From Henckelia pumila (Eukaryota > Streptophyta > Magnoliopsida > Lamiales > Gesneriaceae), in assembly GCF_033568475.1 (NCBI RefSeq), contig NW_027331842.1, forward strand, positions 62,001-126,000: a DNA stretch of 64,000 bases, read 5' to 3'. Each line of letters begins with the position of its first letter. Positions within the stretch are counted from its first letter, which is position 1. Both the position numbers and the translations under genes were made by a program. Positions 60,655-64,000 of the stretch are shown piece after piece. The notes below the pieces were generated by a model that did no database searches, was not told the DNA's origin, and saw nothing but the letters and a program-made list of their open reading frames with translations.

Positions 60655-63600
60655 ATGTCGTTGCTGAGTAGATTCTTTTACAAAAGGCCTCCAGATGGTT
60701 TGCTCGAACTTTCTGATAGATTGTATGGTAATAATGTCTAATACCAGATTCTGATTTTTTTCTTCTTCTTTTGTTGGGTATGGTGAGTGAGTTGAAACAC
60801 TCTGTTGAACTGGAATTCCCTGTTTTATAAGGTGTCCTTTTTCCCTTTTTATCTATCTATCCATCTATCTGGATTGATGAAAGCAAATAATGTGCTGTGC
60901 AGTTTTTGATTCGTGTTTCTCCACCGAAGTACTGCCGGACGAAGTATACCAGCTATATTTACATGAAATCATTAACGAATTGCACGAAGAGTTCCCAGAA
61001 TCATCTTTTCTTGCTTTTAATTTTCGGGAAGGAGAGAAGAAAAGCCGTTTTGCAGAGATATTGTGTGAATATGATGTCACAATTATGGATTATCCTAGAC
61101 AATATGAGGGCTGTCCTTTGCTGCCTCTATCCCTGATTCACCATTTCCTTCGTGTGAGCGAGAGCTGGCTTTCCCTTGGAAGTTGCCAAAATGTAGTTTT
61201 GATCCATTGTGAACGAGGGGGATGGCCACTTTTAGCATTTGTTTTAGCTAGTTTCTTAGTCTTCAGGAAGTCACATAGTGGCGAGAGGAAGACTCTTGAA
61301 AAAGTTTATCGAGAAGGTCCAAGAGGTTTGTTGCAGTTATTGTCCCCATTGAATCCTTTTCCATCCCAACTTCGATACTTGCAATACATATCACGGAGAA
61401 ATCTATCCACTGAATGGCCTCCGCCTGAGCGACATCTTTCATTAGACTGCCTTATTCTTCGCTCAATTCCAAGGTTCGATAATCAAAAAGGGTGCAGACC
61501 TATTATCCGCATTTTTGGTAGAAATCTCCTTAGCAAGGATGGATTGTCGACCCAAATGCTTTATTCTATGCATAAAAAGGGCAGACATGTTCGGCATTAT
61601 CGCCAAGTAACAATATGGACCTTTTCACTTTTTTATTTTATTTATTTTTTTATTGTGGTTCTCATATTTTAATTTATTGATGGAAACACTCAGCGTTGTT
61701 CATGCAGAAGGACAGTGATGTAATTAAGATTGACATCCAATGTTTGGTGCAAGGAGATGTTGTATTAGAGTGTGTTCATTTAGACATGGATCCCGAAAGG
61801 GAAGTTATGATGTTTCGGATAATGTTCAATACAGCTTTTATTCGGTCAAATATTTTGATGCTAAAATGTGAGAACTTGGATATTTTTTGGGACGCAAAGG
61901 CAAGGTTTCCCAAAGCCTTTAGGGCAGAGGTACATTTTAAGATGTTCTTGCTGACGAAGATTCAGTTAGTTTATCTGTCGAATTCAGTAATTATGCTTAA
62001 AACACATTTCCTCAAATTTGATTTATCGTGCATGCAGATCCTATTTGGAGATGTTGAGAACAGCTCTCCAGCCAAATCCCACACTCCTTTGTTAAATGGT
62101 GAGGAGAAAGGTGGACTACCTATTGAAGCATTCTCCAGGGTGCAAGAACTATTTCATGGTGTAGATTGGATTGATACCAATGATGAAGCTGCTTTATGGT
62201 TTCTAAAGCAATTATCTGTTTTTAATGATGTCAAAGATTTGTCAATGTTGCGTAGAATGGGTGGTTATTCCGAATCTGTTGATTCCGAAGAGGAAAACAA
62301 CGCCTCTAGTGTTGCTGACAGTCTTGATTTTCTCGATCCAGAGAAACCTAATGCACCTGAAGTAAACATGCTGAATGATCTTTCATTCCTGGACTCTACT
62401 TCGGATAGAGTCTCTGACTTCAGACTCTTTGAGGATAATATGAAGCCATCAATGCCAATGGATCCGATTGAGCCTATGACCTCAAGTGATAGTCAGTCTG
62501 ATAATATTTTTTTGTTAAAGCCGTCAAATGAAATGGAAGTTCCACGCAGTGCTTCTCCAACGTTGCAGTCTACATTTCAGACTTCCTCAATTTCTGATGC
62601 AAACATCTCTGAATTTGCATCACCACCTCATCCTCTCTCTAGCAGATTACCTTCACCACAACTTCCCCACATAACTTCTTTCCCAAGGGTCGATTCTGGC
62701 GCAGAATCTTCTCAACCACCTCTTGCTAATCATGGTGATGGGCTTTCTTTACCTTCCCCTATTGGATCAAGTAAAATACAATCATTGGCTTCTGCATCTC
62801 TGCCACCACTTCCTACTATACATGGTAATATACCTACACCTCCACCTACTTCCAGCAATGAAGGAGCCTCTCATCTCTTGCCTACCATGGGTTCTAATAT
62901 AGAACCTCCTCCCGGTCGTCCACTGCATAGTTCAAGTGAAGTATTCCCTATTGTTCATTCATGTGATGAGTCTTCTAAAGGAACTTCACCACCTCCTCCA
63001 TTACCTGACTGTAGTGAAGTCACTCATCCGACATCTTCTTTACCCTCTTCAAAAGCCCCACCACCTCCGCCCCCCTCTAAATCCAGTCATTTAACTCCAT
63101 CAGTGCTTCCACCAACCGCACCATCTATTGACAATTCTAAAATATTGATTCCAGCTACTCTACCCACCTCCAGACCTCCGCTACAAAGTTTACTTCCAGC
63201 TGTGTCAGAAACATTGACAGCAACTGCTCTTTCTTCAACACCAGGTTTTTGTTCTATTCCAACACCCAGTCCACCTCTACCACCTCCCGTTTGTGGTTCA
63301 GCTCCCAGCCTACCTCCACCATCTCCAGTTTGCGGTTCGGTGCCCACCCTATCGCCGCCACCTCCAGTTCCCCGTTTGATACCCACCGCACCTCCACCAC
63401 CTCCACCTCGTGGTTCAGCACCCTTCGCACCTCCAATTCGTGGTTTGGCACCCTCTCCACCTCCACCACCCCCACTTCGTGGTTCGAAACCCTCCGCACC
63501 TCCACCACCGTCACTTTGTGTTTCGGCACCCACTCCACCTCCACTACCCCCACTTCTTGGTTCGGCACCCACTCCGCCTGCACCTTTGCGTCGTGGTTCT

Positions 63601-64000
63601 GCACCACCTCTAATTCGTGGTTCAGCTCCCGTTCCACCTCCACCACCTCTAATTCGTGGTTCAGCACCCGCCCCACCTCCGGTTCCACCTCCACCACCTC
63701 TAATTCGTGGTTCAGCACTCGCCCCACCTCCACCACCTCTAATTCGTAGTTCAGCACTCGCCCCACCTCCACCGCCTCTAATTCGTGGTTCAGCTCCGGC
63801 TCCACCTCCACCACCTCTAATTCGTCGTTCAGCTCCGGCTCCACCTCCACCACCTCTAATTCGTGGTTCAGCACCCGCTCCACCTCCACCACCTCTAATT
63901 CGTGGTTCAGCTCCGGCTCCACCTCCACCACCTCTAGTTCGTGATTCTATACCCACACCACCTCCCGGTCGTATCCCAGCGCCTGCCCCTCCGCTACCTC
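60655..64000 (+). CDS. Class II formin, 5' part (PTEN-like, C2, FH1)
   Basis: Formins nucleate and elongate actin filaments. Coding exons are 60655-60727, 60903-61606, 61708-61929 and 62038 to the window end. The start MSLLSRFFYKRPPDGLLELS is typical of plant class II formins. A PTEN-like phosphatase domain follows; its signature reads HCERGGWP, with no Arg at the catalytic position, so it should bind lipid without cutting it, as known for this class. A C2 domain is in exon 3. A Ser/Pro-rich linker then leads to the FH1 proline tracts, which bind profilin-actin. The frame is open to base 64000. The FH2 domain must lie beyond the window. Which family member it is cannot be told. Confidence 0.9.
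63598..63945 (+). repeat. Coding tandem repeat in the formin FH1 region
   Basis: Units of about 39 bp (some 51) encode PPPPPLIRGSAPA variants, about eight in a row. All keep the reading frame. Nearly identical third positions between units suggest recent expansion. Long minus-strand Gly-rich and plus-strand Ser/Thr-rich frames over this stretch are by-products. Confidence 0.9.

Noticed and set aside
63249-63749. 166-residue Ser/Thr-rich plus-strand ORF
   Set aside because: It is an alternate frame of the same FH1 repeat, while the formin frame is continuous from exon 4.
63598-63945. Regularly spaced repeats as a CRISPR array
   Set aside because: Units are contiguous coding repeats without unique spacers, in a plant nuclear gene.
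63087-63956. 289-residue Gly-rich minus-strand ORF (and a 225-residue one in another frame)
   Set aside because: It is the antisense of the formin FH1 repeat; repeated codons keep other frames open. No start context or gene structure supports it.

Overview
The window is nuclear DNA from a flowering plant, most likely a eudicot. It is AT-rich, its genes have spliced introns, and it carries plant gene families (CCD4, family 1 UGT, the urea transporter DUR3, a class II formin) among Ty1/Copia and Ty3/Gypsy retrotransposons, MITEs and an endogenous plant pararetrovirus. I saw no rRNA, tRNA or CRISPR feature. Identities come from reading motifs by eye; no database search was possible.

Layout. 1-3.6 kb: gene-free repeat debris. 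3.6-6.3 kb: UGT pseudogene A, split by a probable solo LTR. 7.06-22.14 kb: two defective copies of one florendovirus-like pararetrovirus genome, placed tail to tail around a scrambled centre. 22.1-23.7 kb: microsatellites, the right flank of the insertion and decayed tandem repeats. 23.7-29.05 kb: a CCD4-type carotenoid dioxygenase pseudogene with one 3.6 kb intron. 30.0-35.1 kb: a Tnt1-like Copia element in minus orientation, followed by a second CCD4 scrap. 36.2-46.5 kb: UGT pseudogene B, split by an Athila-like Gypsy element whose gag is fused to RT. 46.8-48.8 kb: MITEs in TA tracts and a 533-bp hAT-like MITE. 49.57-50.02 kb: a small spliced gene for a secreted six-cysteine knottin-like peptide. 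51.4-54.4 kb: UGT pseudogene C and its downstream block. 56.4-59.6 kb: an apparently intact nine-exon DUR3 gene. 60.65-64.0 kb: the 5' half of a class II formin, cut by the window edge inside its proline-rich FH1 region.

The left and middle parts look like a decayed CCD4/UGT cluster. UGT blocks A, B and C are paralogues. Block C still shows the uninterrupted state of three sites that were hit in A or B: by the solo LTR, by the Gypsy element and, 3' of block A, by the pararetrovirus pair. CCD4 cleaves carotenoids and UGTs glycosylate the products in some plants, but every CCD4 and UGT copy here is broken, so a working pathway cannot be claimed. The genes that look functional are the knottin peptide, DUR3 and the formin.

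The most informative structures are the pararetrovirus pair (an empty site in a paralogue, a junction inside the tRNA-Met primer site, a frameshift shared by both copies next to private lesions), a hairpin family repeated in the Gypsy LTRs and 3' region, and the knottin gene, which simple ORF calling cannot join.
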